From NCBI GenBank assembly GCA_006503475.1, contig RSEH01000037.1:62001-126000 (forward strand): 64,000 bases of DNA, written 5' to 3'. The notes under the pieces are model-generated. The model saw only the letters and a list, made by a program, of their open reading frames with translations. It was not told the DNA's origin and searched no databases. Made by a program: the position numbers and the translations under genes. This stretch comes from Stentor roeselii (lineage: Eukaryota > Ciliophora > Heterotrichea > Heterotrichida > Stentoridae). Positions 37,718 through 47,132 of the stretch are shown here, one piece after another (position 1 is the stretch's first letter; every line of letters begins with the position of its first letter).

Positions 37718-40700
37718 CTACTTTGATATAATCTTGAAAATCTTTCCTAAAATATCTTCAACTCCAGCAACTCTTCTTTCTATTTCACTAGTATTGATTT
37801 GAACTCCATTAATCTTCCCCTCAAGATCTTGAATCCTTCTCTGAACTTTTTCTTCAAATCTTTTTACATCTTGATGAACTCCTTGATTATTCTCGTCAAT
37901 TGAGTTCTGAAGCTTGATGATTCTCTTGTCCAAAAAAATAATTTTCCCAGACCAATCGAGATTTTCATCTTCGGCAAACGGAGAAGTCAAAACATGTAAG
38001 AATTGAATTCCTTGAATTTTTCTATGAAATGTGAAAATTCTTCGATATTCTAAAGAATTTTGCAGTTTTTCTCTGTAGTCGATAATGTTTTTATCGATTT
38101 GGAACTGGTCATAAGAGTCTCCTAAAATTGAAATAAGCATATTGAGCATCAAGACCACATTAATAATCACCCCACACAACAAACAAATATAATTCAAAGG
38201 AAAATTCGCATTTTCTCCAAGTTTAGGCATATCCCCGAAATTAAGACTCCAGGAATCGCTCCAAATATTACTAAAATCCAATTTTTGTTTCTGAGAAATA
38301 GTATAAAAAATAGCAAAACAAAACGTAGAGTAAAAAAAGATGATCAAAAAATACTTAAAACTCGACAAAGACACAAAAATCAATTTGACATAATACCTAG
38401 TCCCATCAAAAATGCGAAAAATACTGAGCCCTCTAAGTAAAATCATCAAAGCTACTAAAATAGTTTCATATTCCGAGCCCGAATCATTCCACCCCGCAGC
38501 AACAAAGTAAAAAACAAGAATAATCTTCAAAAAATCCAACCAGTTCCAAGGGTCCCTAAAATGCAAAGCGAAACCATTTGTATAAATTTGAAGCATTTCC
38601 CAGAGAAAAATCAAGAAATGCACAAAAACGAACGGAATCAAACATGCCATGTTTTTTACTGAGTAATGAAAAACAAGCAAAAAAGTTAAAATGCTGCAGA
38701 CAAGGATAAAAGAGTAAAAAAAAGCAAAAATTTTAGTTGAACTCCAACAGAGGTCGATGTATTGTTTTATTAGTTGGGTCTCGAAGATTTTGTTGTTTTT
38801 GCAGTTGTTGATGGATTCTAAGTAGGAGACTGTTTCTCTTGAAAAATTTGTTCCTGGTAAACCGAAAGTCATGAACATGAAAATGGCGGGAATGTCTTTT
38901 TTTCCTGCTTTTTGAGGAAAATCTTGAATTTTCGGTCTTTCGTAGTCTGAAAAATGATAGTCAGGGAAACGGGCAACATTTTGGATAATCATGTAACTTG
39001 AAGAAACAAAAGATTTATTCAAAAAATCCGGTAAAAATTTCGAAGAATTTTCTAAAATCAAAGGAAAATCGTTCTTAGTTGCCAGAAAAGATGAAAAAAG
39101 CTGAAAAAAGTTCTCAGAATCAATAGAAATTAAAAATTCTAAAATTTGATCAGTACAAAGATGATGTTGTTTCGAAATCGAGTAAAATAAAGGAGACTTT
39201 CCAAAAATATCCGCTCGAAGTGAAGTTTTTGAGTTATTTGCAAGCCAATGAGTCAAGCTGTTCAAGTCTCCTAAAAGTGCCCAGACATGTAAGATAGTGT
39301 AAAGAAACTCAGAGAATCTAGTATCAAGAGTTTCAATATTTAAACAGGAATAATTATTTTTCCTCATACAATCAATAAGATTGTAAAAGTTCATCAAAGG
39401 CTGATAATAAGGATCAAGAAAGTTTTCAGGAGTCCAAGTCACCATTGAAAAATTCTTATATTTCTTCAACTGGTTCATCAATTCAAATTTCCAAGATTCA
39501 CAAGATTCCATCAGTTCCTTGACAAATATCTGATTTTTTATCTTTTTCTTCAAGTAAAAAACAGCTTCAGTCCTAGATACCTTAACACGAACTTGATTAT
39601 CTAAAACAGAAACAATAGAAAATTCCTGCACTTCTCCATTCATATCAAAAATCTGAAACCCAGCAATATCCGAAGTTTTTAAATTAAACCTTCTACAAGC
39701 CGATTCAATTATTTCAGTCCTAAACTGTTGACATCCTCCTTCAACAACATTCCAAATTTTAACAGTTTTATCTTCAGAGCCAGTGAAAATACTTCTTCCA
39801 TCAAAAGAAACAGCGACACAAGAAACCCCAGAAGAATGTCCTTTCAATGAAAATTCGAAGTTTTTTTCATCCAAGTTCCAGACTTGGACCATGTCGTGAC
39901 TCATTCCAGCGATGATATATTTGCTATCAGGGGAAAAGCAAAGGCTTATCACTGACCCGAACTTCCCTTCAAATAAAAATTCTTCTCTTCGGCCTGGAAC
40001 ATTTAAAAGTTTCAGTTTTTTGTCCCAGGAGCCAGTTGCTAAGTATTTTCCTGAAGGGGAAAAAGATAAACATAGAATTGTTCCGTTATGGTCTGTCCAG
40101 TTCCAATTGTTTGATGAGTCTTTTAAAGACCAGAATTGAACTGCTTTTTTCCAGCATCCGATTGAGACTAAGGAGGTGTCTGGAGAGAGATCTATTGATA
40201 GAATGTTTCCGAAAGAGGACTGGAATGAAGATAATTCTGATTTTGTTGATATTTTCCAGAGTTTTGCTGTTAGGTCTTCAGATCCTGAAACAACTAAATC
40301 ATTATCCCTCGACAAGCTAATCGAAGAAACAGCTTTAGTATGTCCAACCAATTCAAAACTTTCATCATTATCAATCCTCCAAACTCTAAGAGTAGCATCC
40401 CTAGATCCACTAACCAAAAACCTTCCATCATAATCAATCTTAACACAAGTCACCGCACCTGAATGTCCTTCAAACTTCCTCAAAACCTTCTTCAATTCCA
40501 AATCCCACTGAATCACCAATTTATCCTGCGAGCAGCTAAAAAGAAACCTAGAGTCACTCGAGACACAAACGCCTAAAACAGCCCCAAAATGTCCAGCCAA
40601 TGAAAAATCTTCAGATTTTTGTGAAATTTTCCAAAGTTTAACTGAATTATCTTCTCCTCCCGTAAACAAACTTTCCCCATCATCTGTTACTAAAACTTGA

Positions 40701-42520
40701 GAGACTCCACTCGCTTGACCTAAAAGACTGAATTCTTCTCTTCTTTCATTTAAGTCCCAGATCTTTATTAGTCCTTCTTTGGACTTTGTGAGAAGGTTGA
40801 AGGTCTTTGGAATGATGCTCACGTGGATTATTGGACCTGACTTTGCATCGATTGAACTTTCGAGTCTTCTTTCTAATATGTTCCAGATTAACACCTGGCA
40901 GTCCCATGACCCGCTGTAGATGAATTTTTCGTCTTTTGTTAGGAAAATTGAGGAAACTCCTCGCGTGTGACCTGTGAATGTGAAAGTCTCTCGATTTGAG
41001 ATTAGGTTGAAGAGCTTTAGGGTTTTGTCTTCTGAACCGCTTATTATGAAGGATTGTGAAGTTGGAAGGTTTAAGGATGTTACTGCTCCTTGATGCTCGA
41101 ATAGGGTGATCGAGCTGTTTGTTGTCAAGTCCCAAACCTTAACCGTTTTATCCCTAGACCCACTAAAAACCTGATTCGAATCCCTCGAAATCTGAACACA
41201 AAGAACTCCAGATCCATGTCCACTAAAACTTTTCACCTCACAAAGTTCCTTAACATCCCAAACCTTGACCAGAAAATCTTTTCCTCCACTAACCAAAAAC
41301 TTATCCTTAACATCAACAACCAAAGCGACGACTCCAGCAGAATGTCCATTCAAATTTTTAACAACAGTCCTCATTTCAACATTCCAAGCCTTAATAACTT
41401 TATCCTCTCCTCCAGTAAACAAAACTTTCATATCAGAAGTGCTCGCAAGACTCAAAACTGACCCACAATGCGATCTTAAAGTAAAAAATTCTCTTCTTTC
41501 AGGAAAACTCCAAATTTTCACAGTTCGATCTGAAGAGCAACTTGCTAAAATTTTTCCATTTTTCGAAAGGCTGACAAAATTTACAGACCTTTGATGTCCA
41601 GTGAGTGAAAATTCTTCAACGCAAGTTAAAAAGTTCCAAACACGGATTACACTTCCTTTGCAACCAGCGATAAGAAACTTGTCATCATTTGACAAAAGGA
41701 CTGAATTGACAGGGCCTGATTCGCTGTTGATTATTTTAGGTTCTTCTTTACTTCCAACTTTCCAAACACGAATAGTCTCATCACCTGAGCCACTGACTAA
41801 AAACTCATCATTTTTCGTGAAGGCTAAGGACCTGACAGATCCTTTATGACAGTTTAAACTAAAAACCTCTGAAAATTCCCTGGTTTCCCAAAGTTTGAAG
41901 GAATTATCCCAAGACCCACTTGCGAGATGTTTCCCGTTAAAAGAAAAGCAAAGTGTCAAGATGACTTTACTGTGTCCTGACAATGTTATGATTTCTTTTC
42001 TGTTTAAAAAATCCCAGATTTTTATGGTTTTGTCGTAACTCCCTGATGCCAGAAGGCAACCTGATGCTGATACGTCAACCGCCATGATTTCTCCGGAATG
42101 GCCTAGAAAGGTCTGCTCTTCGCTTCGGGTTTGCATGTTCCAAAGCTTTAAAGACTTATCATCTGAACCGCTTATTAAATAGTCACCTGTTGGGTCGAAT
42201 TTCAAGCAAAAAATCGACTTTGAATGCCCTGAAAAGCTGAATTCTTCTTTTTGGTCTTGAAGGTTCCAGACTTTTATTGAGTTTTCTTCACCGCTGCTTG
42301 CTAGGAAGATACCTGATGGGCTGAAACTCAGACTGTGCAATTTTGAAGTGTGACCTGATAGGGTGTATCGGGAATTTACTACTTCGCTGATTTTTCGCTT
42401 TAAAGTGGTACAGAGAAGAGAGTCTTCGGATAAAGGTTTTGGTGAAGGTGGAGGAAGGGCGGATTGGAAGTGCTTTAGCGAATCTTGCACACCCAGTCCG
42501 GAATTAGGCTCAATTTTCAT
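37718..42520 (-). CDS. 21-WD-repeat protein fused to a TRP-like ion channel
   Basis: 1600 residues in one frame. From about residue 55 to 940 I count 21 WD40 repeats of about 42 residues, which equals three seven-bladed propellers. A linker follows, with an ankyrin-like piece (DIFGKSPLFYSISKQHH) near 1110. Residues 1260-1475 hold about six hydrophobic helices ending in LNMLISILGDSYDQF, the TM6/TRP-box type of TRP channels, with a pore region before it. The C-terminus (about 1530-1600) is a coiled coil. This joins a large cytosolic scaffold to a cation channel. Likely in plasma or ciliary membrane; ion selectivity is unknown. The gene alternates between A/C-rich and G/T-rich blocks several times. 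Confidence 0.92.
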   Translation of the reverse strand: MKIEPNSGLGVQDSLKHFQSALPPPSPKPLSEDSLLCTTLKRKISEVVNSRYTLSGHTSKLHSLSFSPSGIFLASSGEENSIKVWNLQDQKEEFSFSGHSKSIFCLKFDPTGDYLISGSDDKSLKLWNMQTRSEEQTFLGHSGEIMAVDVSASGCLLASGSYDKTIKIWDFLNRKEIITLSGHSKVILTLCFSFNGKHLASGSWDNSFKLWETREFSEVFSLNCHKGSVRSLAFTKNDEFLVSGSGDETIRVWKVGSKEEPKIINSESGPVNSVLLSNDDKFLIAGCKGSVIRVWNFLTCVEEFSLTGHQRSVNFVSLSKNGKILASCSSDRTVKIWSFPERREFFTLRSHCGSVLSLASTSDMKVLFTGGEDKVIKAWNVEMRTVVKNLNGHSAGVVALVVDVKDKFLVSGGKDFLVKVWDVKELCEVKSFSGHGSGVLCVQISRDSNQVFSGSRDKTVKVWDLTTNSSITLFEHQGAVTSLNLPTSQSFIISGSEDKTLKLFNLISNRETFTFTGHTRGVSSIFLTKDEKFIYSGSWDCQVLIWNILERRLESSIDAKSGPIIHVSIIPKTFNLLTKSKEGLIKIWDLNERREEFSLLGQASGVSQVLVTDDGESLFTGGEDNSVKLWKISQKSEDFSLAGHFGAVLGVCVSSDSRFLFSCSQDKLVIQWDLELKKVLRKFEGHSGAVTCVKIDYDGRFLVSGSRDATLRVWRIDNDESFELVGHTKAVSSISLSRDNDLVVSGSEDLTAKLWKISTKSELSSFQSSFGNILSIDLSPDTSLVSIGCWKKAVQFWSLKDSSNNWNWTDHNGTILCLSFSPSGKYLATGSWDKKLKLLNVPGRREEFLFEGKFGSVISLCFSPDSKYIIAGMSHDMVQVWNLDEKNFEFSLKGHSSGVSCVAVSFDGRSIFTGSEDKTVKIWNVVEGGCQQFRTEIIESACRRFNLKTSDIAGFQIFDMNGEVQEFSIVSVLDNQVRVKVSRTEAVFYLKKKIKNQIFVKELMESCESWKFELMNQLKKYKNFSMVTWTPENFLDPYYQPLMNFYNLIDCMRKNNYSCLNIETLDTRFSEFLYTILHVWALLGDLNSLTHWLANNSKTSLRADIFGKSPLFYSISKQHHLCTDQILEFLISIDSENFFQLFSSFLATKNDFPLILENSSKFLPDFLNKSFVSSSYMIIQNVARFPDYHFSDYERPKIQDFPQKAGKKDIPAIFMFMTFGLPGTNFSRETVSYLESINNCKNNKIFETQLIKQYIDLCWSSTKIFAFFYSFILVCSILTFLLVFHYSVKNMACLIPFVFVHFLIFLWEMLQIYTNGFALHFRDPWNWLDFLKIILVFYFVAAGWNDSGSEYETILVALMILLRGLSIFRIFDGTRYYVKLIFVSLSSFKYFLIIFFYSTFCFAIFYTISQKQKLDFSNIWSDSWSLNFGDMPKLGENANFPLNYICLLCGVIINVVLMLNMLISILGDSYDQFQIDKNIIDYREKLQNSLEYRRIFTFHRKIQGIQFLHVLTSPFAEDENLDWSGKIIFLDKRIIKLQNSIDENNQGVHQDVKRFEEKVQRRIQDLEGKINGVQINTSEIERRVAGVEDILGKIFKIISK

Positions 42521-42893
42521 GAATTAGAATTTTATAGAGTTGAGAATTTACTTTAAAGTGTTGAAGCTGAATTTTAACTTTAGGGATTTTTTAAGACTGA
42601 AAGTAAAAATTTTAGCTTTAGTGATAACTGATGAAATTTACTAAGTAATCAACAATAATATTATGAAATTTTTTGTAGTTTATCCTCGATTAAAACTCTG
42701 ATCTTAATAATCCACTAAAAACAATACTAGATGAATCTTACTACTTTAATATAAACTTCTAGTCTCTGATATCAACAACATCAAACCGATTAATTTCCTC
42801 GCCAAGTCCAAAAACTCCTGAAAATTTCAAATAAACTACCTGAAATGCTATAACCAGTGAATTTTCTACTTATTATAAATTTTTAGCTGTTGA
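42521..42893. other. Divergent spacer with opposite skew on its two halves
   Basis: 373 bp between the starts of the WD40-channel gene (minus) and a coiled-coil gene (plus). The left half is C-poor on the + strand and the right half G-poor, so each gene has an A/C-rich upstream strand. No repeat or other gene seen. Confidence 0.6.
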
Positions 42894-44249
42894 ATGTATT
42901 CTGGTACTTCACTTCAACCATGTGATCAGCACTATCAATGCCACTGGGAAAAAAAATACAATTTAAAGTCAAACCAATTCAAATCCCTTGAAAACCAGCT
43001 GGATCAGATGACTTTCGAATTCAGCGAAAAGGTAGAAAGTCTTCAAACCCAGTTAAAATCCTTAGAATCCAACAAGTTCGACTATTCAAAACTTCAAGAA
43101 AAGCTGTTAAAAAAACGTCGAAAATTTAAAAAACTTCAACAGATTCTTATTGAAAGAGAAAAAGAAATAACAATTTTACAGTCAAATATCGATTTTTCTA
43201 ACGGAAAAATCAGTAACTTGAGAAAATGCAGGCAACAGTCTTTCGACACTATCAGTGTTCTTGAAGCTGAAATCAAAAGAACTCAGGCACTTTGCCAGAC
43301 GCCCACAAAACCCAAGAAGAAAAAACAAAGAAAAAGCAACCCGAGCATGTTTGAGATAAAAACTCAAACATTTTCATTTGAAATCACGGAAGTTGCAGAA
43401 AATAACAAAAAAGACCTGGAAAAAATCATTGAAAATCAGTCAAAAGTGATCCAAGAAGAACAAACTCAAAGAAAAAATTTAAAAAATCAACTTGACCTGC
43501 TCCAAACTCAAAAAAAATCTTTAGAATCAACAGTTGAAACTCTTTATGTGAAAATAGCAGAATGTCAACAAAAAAAGAAAAAAATCAAAGAGAAAGTTGC
43601 GAAGGTGTTAAAGGAAAAAATTGAAAAATTAAAAATTGAGAACTCGGAACTGAGGTTTCAGCTGAGGGAATATGAAGAGAAAGAAGCCAGTTTTTGGATC
43701 TCTGATTTAGACACGGCAAATGAACTAAGCTCGATTGACTCCTTTCCTCGATCACGGAATAGTGAAGAGACCATCATCGGAAAGCCCAGCGATTTTAAAT
43801 TAAAAGAAAAAATTGAGTTTCTTGAAGAAAAGAACAGGACCTTAACTGAAGAAAATCAACTTCTCCAGCAAGATATTGAAAAAAGAAAAAAATCTTCTTT
43901 AGAACTTCACAAAATTCTCCAAGAAAACCAGAAAATGTTTGAATCTTTCAAAAAAACATTTAATTCTACCCTGCTTCAACAAGAAATCAATAAATTAACT
44001 GCAGAAAAAGCCACTTTGCTTAAACAAATCCAGCAAAGGCAACAAGAATTAACTAAAATAAACGAAGCTATTATATATAAAAAAATCACTGAAAAGCAAA
44101 AATTGCAGAAAAAGACTGTTCAAGAAATTCCTCAAGAATCTTCAGTCCTCAAGTCTTCCAACAGGCAGAAAGCTTTCCCAGAAGACTACAAAAAAAGAAG
44201 AAACATCGGCTCTTGGTGCTGCAATTTTAATGTTTTTCCTAAAAATTAA
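42894..44249 (+). CDS. Coiled-coil protein of unknown function
   Basis: 451 residues, nearly all coiled coil from residue 20 to 400 with heptad-like leucines and many K/E (for example LQEKLLKKRRKFKKLQQILI). A short basic break (KPKKKKQRKSNPS) is near 140. The N-terminus CDQHYQCHWEKK has a few Cys/His but not a clear finger. It is probably a structural element of cytoskeleton or basal bodies. It converges with the linker histone gene at 20 bp. Confidence 0.8.
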   Translation: MYSGTSLQPCDQHYQCHWEKKYNLKSNQFKSLENQLDQMTFEFSEKVESLQTQLKSLESNKFDYSKLQEKLLKKRRKFKKLQQILIEREKEITILQSNIDFSNGKISNLRKCRQQSFDTISVLEAEIKRTQALCQTPTKPKKKKQRKSNPSMFEIKTQTFSFEITEVAENNKKDLEKIIENQSKVIQEEQTQRKNLKNQLDLLQTQKKSLESTVETLYVKIAECQQKKKKIKEKVAKVLKEKIEKLKIENSELRFQLREYEEKEASFWISDLDTANELSSIDSFPRSRNSEETIIGKPSDFKLKEKIEFLEEKNRTLTEENQLLQQDIEKRKKSSLELHKILQENQKMFESFKKTFNSTLLQQEINKLTAEKATLLKQIQQRQQELTKINEAIIYKKITEKQKLQKKTVQEIPQESSVLKSSNRQKAFPEDYKKRRNIGSWCCNFNVFPKN

Positions 44250-44269
44250 TCTTCTAAAAAATGAAATTA

Positions 44270-45139
44270 TTATACTCTGGTTATCGCCTTGCTTTTCTTG
44301 CTCACTCCTGAACTCTTTGATCCTGAACGACTTGGCGTCCTCTTTTTTGGAGTTGCTTTGGGAGTCGATCTTACTGATGGTGCTTTTTTAGGAGTCGCTT
44401 TTTTTGGAGTCGATTTTTTTGGGGTCGCTTTTTTTGGAGTTGCGGATTTCGCAGAGAGCTTTGGCTCTGGGGACTTGGGAGGCTCGGGTTTTACTGATTC
44501 TGCTGGCTTGGCAGGCTCCACGACTTTTGCTGGTTTAGCTGCCTTCGAAACCTTAGCAGGTCTAGCAGCCTTTGGAGACTTGGCAGGTCTTGCAGCTTTA
44601 ACTGGTTTAGCTTGTTTTGGCTTAGCAGGCTGAGGAGCAGGTGCTGCAGGTTTGCTTGCTTCAGGCTTGGGTGCAGAAACATTAGCTAATCTGCTTGATT
44701 TGACTGGTTTCTTTGCAGGTGCCTTTGGTTTCGCAGCCTTTGAGACTTTTTTGCCTCTGGTGGCCTTGGAGGTCTTCTTAGCAGGTCTGGCCTTGGCAGG
44801 AGCCTTTGCTTTGCTGTTGGCCTTGGGACTAGGAGCAGCAACAGGAGTAGCGGCAGTTGTGGTACTAGCACTATTTTGAGAGGAATTTTTCTGATTCTGA
44901 GGCTTAGAAGCAGGAGCAAGTTTATAAGCCTGTCTATTCTGAACGAGTTTTCCCTGATCAACGAGTCTTTTGATCTCTGCCTTGATATGAGTTGCATTAG
45001 TCCCTTTGTTATTTGTAGTGACGAACTTGACAATCTTCTGGACTGATGAGCCTCCTTTGTCGTTAAGAGACGAGACTGCTTTAGTGACCAATTCTGAGTA
45101 ATTTGGAGAAGCGGTTGACTTTTTTTGAGCTGATGGCAT
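44270..45139 (-). CDS. Linker histone H1 with globular domain
   Basis: 289 residues. Residues 10-80 match the winged-helix H15 domain of H1/H5 (YSELVTKAVSSLNDKGGSSVQ, then THIKAEIKRLVDQGKLVQ). The rest is a K/A/P-rich tail with S/TPKK repeats, including five TPKKA/S-type units near the C-terminus, which wrap linker DNA and are typical phosphorylation sites. It compacts chromatin. Tetrahymena macronuclear H1 lacks this globular domain, so a classical H1 is notable if this is a ciliate. The start lies in a TATAAATG context. Low-complexity codons make short DNA repeats near 44340-44460. Confidence 0.93.
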   Translation of the reverse strand: MPSAQKKSTASPNYSELVTKAVSSLNDKGGSSVQKIVKFVTTNNKGTNATHIKAEIKRLVDQGKLVQNRQAYKLAPASKPQNQKNSSQNSASTTTAATPVAAPSPKANSKAKAPAKARPAKKTSKATRGKKVSKAAKPKAPAKKPVKSSRLANVSAPKPEASKPAAPAPQPAKPKQAKPVKAARPAKSPKAARPAKVSKAAKPAKVVEPAKPAESVKPEPPKSPEPKLSAKSATPKKATPKKSTPKKATPKKAPSVRSTPKATPKKRTPSRSGSKSSGVSKKSKAITRV

Positions 45140-46051
45140 TTATAGTTTTTCTCAAAAAAATGTCCTATTTAAGCCATTTTTTTAAATATCTTTAATCTAA
45201 TTGGCCTGTTTTTTATATGGAGGATAGATAGTGCTTTATTTTTTCTAATAGATTGCAGGCTTGGATGTGAAACAAAGCGAAAATTTTGCCAGGTTTTTGA
45301 TTATAAATTTTTCATTGAGATTTACTTTTTTTCTCTCTTTTCTGGCATCAAAACCTGAAAAATTGGAAAATATTGGAAAAAACGTTTGCGAGATTTTAAT
45401 GAGATTCAATCGGAATTTAAGAGAAGTAAGGACTGAAAGCTCGAAATTTTATCAAATGTGTTGTTTTTTTTAGTGTTTCTTGCAAGTTTTAGAGAATTTT
45501 AGCTTTACCTGGAGAAAAAAAAATTTGCCGTTGGGGGGATTTTTTTTTGAATTTTTGAAATCTTTTAAGAAATTAGAAAAAAAATCGAGAAATTTGGATT
45601 TTTTAGTTGGACTTTAAAGGGACTTTGTTATTCCAGGAGTTTTTGAGAAATTGTTTAGCTTTTGATAAGGTGAAATTTTAGAGTTTCAGTAAGTTGATGG
45701 CCTCTGATCTTTTTTTTTTTTTAAAATGATGAGGATATCTGAAATAGTTTATTACTTTGACAGGGTGTTAGCTATTAAAAATCCTGATCGAATAGTTTCA
45801 ACAAAAATGTCGACTTAATTACCAAATTATTCAACAATTACCAAAATTATTAATTTTTAAGCTATATCCAAATAACCCTAATCCATCCAGTTCTCCAATC
45901 AATCCATTCCAACAACCAAAACCTCAATAATTGAAATCCATTACATTCACATCCCTCAATTTAAACTAAAAACGCTCAAACTCCTCTACTCCACCAAGAA
46001 ATCAATTGAAACCAGCAAACCTCTGATCCTTAATAATAAACAAACAAAAGT
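45140..46051. other. 912-bp divergent spacer with sharp strand-skew switch
   Basis: Between the starts of the linker histone (minus) and the CaaX protein (plus). 45480-45720 is T-rich with G, with a run of T at about 45709-45722. From about 45780 to 46050 the + strand is extremely A/C-rich; in the 60 bases from 45901 I count a single G. An open frame near 45261-45473 lacks an ATG and is not convincing. No RNA gene recognised. Confidence 0.6.
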
Positions 46052-46486
46052 ATGCAAAAGACCATATCTCCTAGAAGACAGCTGACAATTCCTAACTTTT
46101 CCAGCCTAGGCTGCGAAGAAAAGAAAGAAGACGAGATTCACAGAAGCATATCTTTTTCCGAAGAAAATCACGAAATCTTCAAAACAACAGAAAACTTCCT
46201 TCAATACACTGCAAGGATCTTACACGACGATATAAGGACTCCGAAGTTCATCAGTGATCATCACTTTCCCAGTCAAAGTGAAGACCCAGGGCTTGAAAAC
46301 ATCGAAGAATGCACTAATGAAAGTGAACAAATTAAAAGAGTGAAGCAAACTCGCTATGATAATACAGTTAAAATCAATGTACTTCGGCAAGAAACTCAGG
46401 TAAAACTGGAATCGAATCACACGCAAGACACTTTTTTTAAAGATAACTGCAGCAGGAAATTCGCTTGTGGGTGTTTAATATTTTAA
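46052..46486 (+). CDS. Small protein with C-terminal CaaX-type prenylation signal
   Basis: 144 residues, polar, no known domain. It ends RKFACGCLIF: a CaaX box (CLIF) preceded by another cysteine two residues before it, which fits geranylgeranylation, possibly with palmitoylation nearby. It would then sit on membranes. The middle is acidic (SEDPGLENIEECTNESEQ). It does not look like a Ras/Rab GTPase because G motifs are absent. Next gene follows after 64 bp on the same strand. Confidence 0.7.
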   Translation: MQKTISPRRQLTIPNFSSLGCEEKKEDEIHRSISFSEENHEIFKTTENFLQYTARILHDDIRTPKFISDHHFPSQSEDPGLENIEECTNESEQIKRVKQTRYDNTVKINVLRQETQVKLESNHTQDTFFKDNCSRKFACGCLIF

Positions 46487-46550
46487 TTAATTGGATTAAT
46501 TTGATGCAAAAGCTTAGACATCTTCTAGATTCTTCCAATAATTGAAAGCC

Positions 46551-47129
46551 ATGAGAAAAGCAACACTTCTAATAAAGAATATGCAGAAACCTCCGAGATT
46601 CGGTGAAAAAATCACTAGATTTGATGAAGAAAGAGAAAAAAAAGCTTTGGATTTGTATAAAGAGTTCATTTCCAGGCCTTACAATAGAAAATCAGGAAGT
46701 CTTTGCTTAGATCTTTCAAATTTCAGTGTTTTTAACGTGGTTCAAGACTCACAAGGCCTTCACAATAAATTCGGTTTAAAGTCCTCAACGTTTCACTACA
46801 TCTCAGCAGAAGAGGCTTTTTTCCTATCAACCCGAAAACAACTGAATTTAAATCCAACAGAACTGTTAAAAAACACTCACATTTTCATCCAAAAAATCCT
46901 TCTTTACTCTTTCTTTAAAAGAAAAGGCGGCCACATCAAAGCAAAAGACACGAGTCTTCCCGAGGCCCTTTCAAGTCACTTGGCCCTGTCATCACCAAAG
47001 CTAGAAAAAAGCATTCCTCCAACAATAAAATCTCCAGAGGATCGTCTGGACCTGACACCAGGGGACTTTTTCATAACATGCGAAACGAGTTTCGAGAAAC
47101 TTCAAATCAAAAAGTGGGACTTTAAGTAA
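46551..47129 (+). CDS. Unknown soluble protein
   Basis: 192 residues from the ATG at 46551; a TTG nine bases upstream in the same frame is not a likely start. No domain recognised. The N-terminal third is basic (MRKATLLIKNMQKPPRFGEK), the centre mixed helical, and the C-terminus has LTPGDFFITCETSFEKL. Its TAA stop is only 3 bp from the TAA of the convergent histidine phosphatase. Confidence 0.7.
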   Translation: MRKATLLIKNMQKPPRFGEKITRFDEEREKKALDLYKEFISRPYNRKSGSLCLDLSNFSVFNVVQDSQGLHNKFGLKSSTFHYISAEEAFFLSTRKQLNLNPTELLKNTHIFIQKILLYSFFKRKGGHIKAKDTSLPEALSSHLALSSPKLEKSIPPTIKSPEDRLDLTPGDFFITCETSFEKLQIKKWDFK

Positions 47130-47132
47130 TTA

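Noticed and set aside
45261-45473. 70-residue frame in the histone spacer
   Set aside because: It lacks an ATG (begins with TTG), has odd composition and lies in T-rich DNA.
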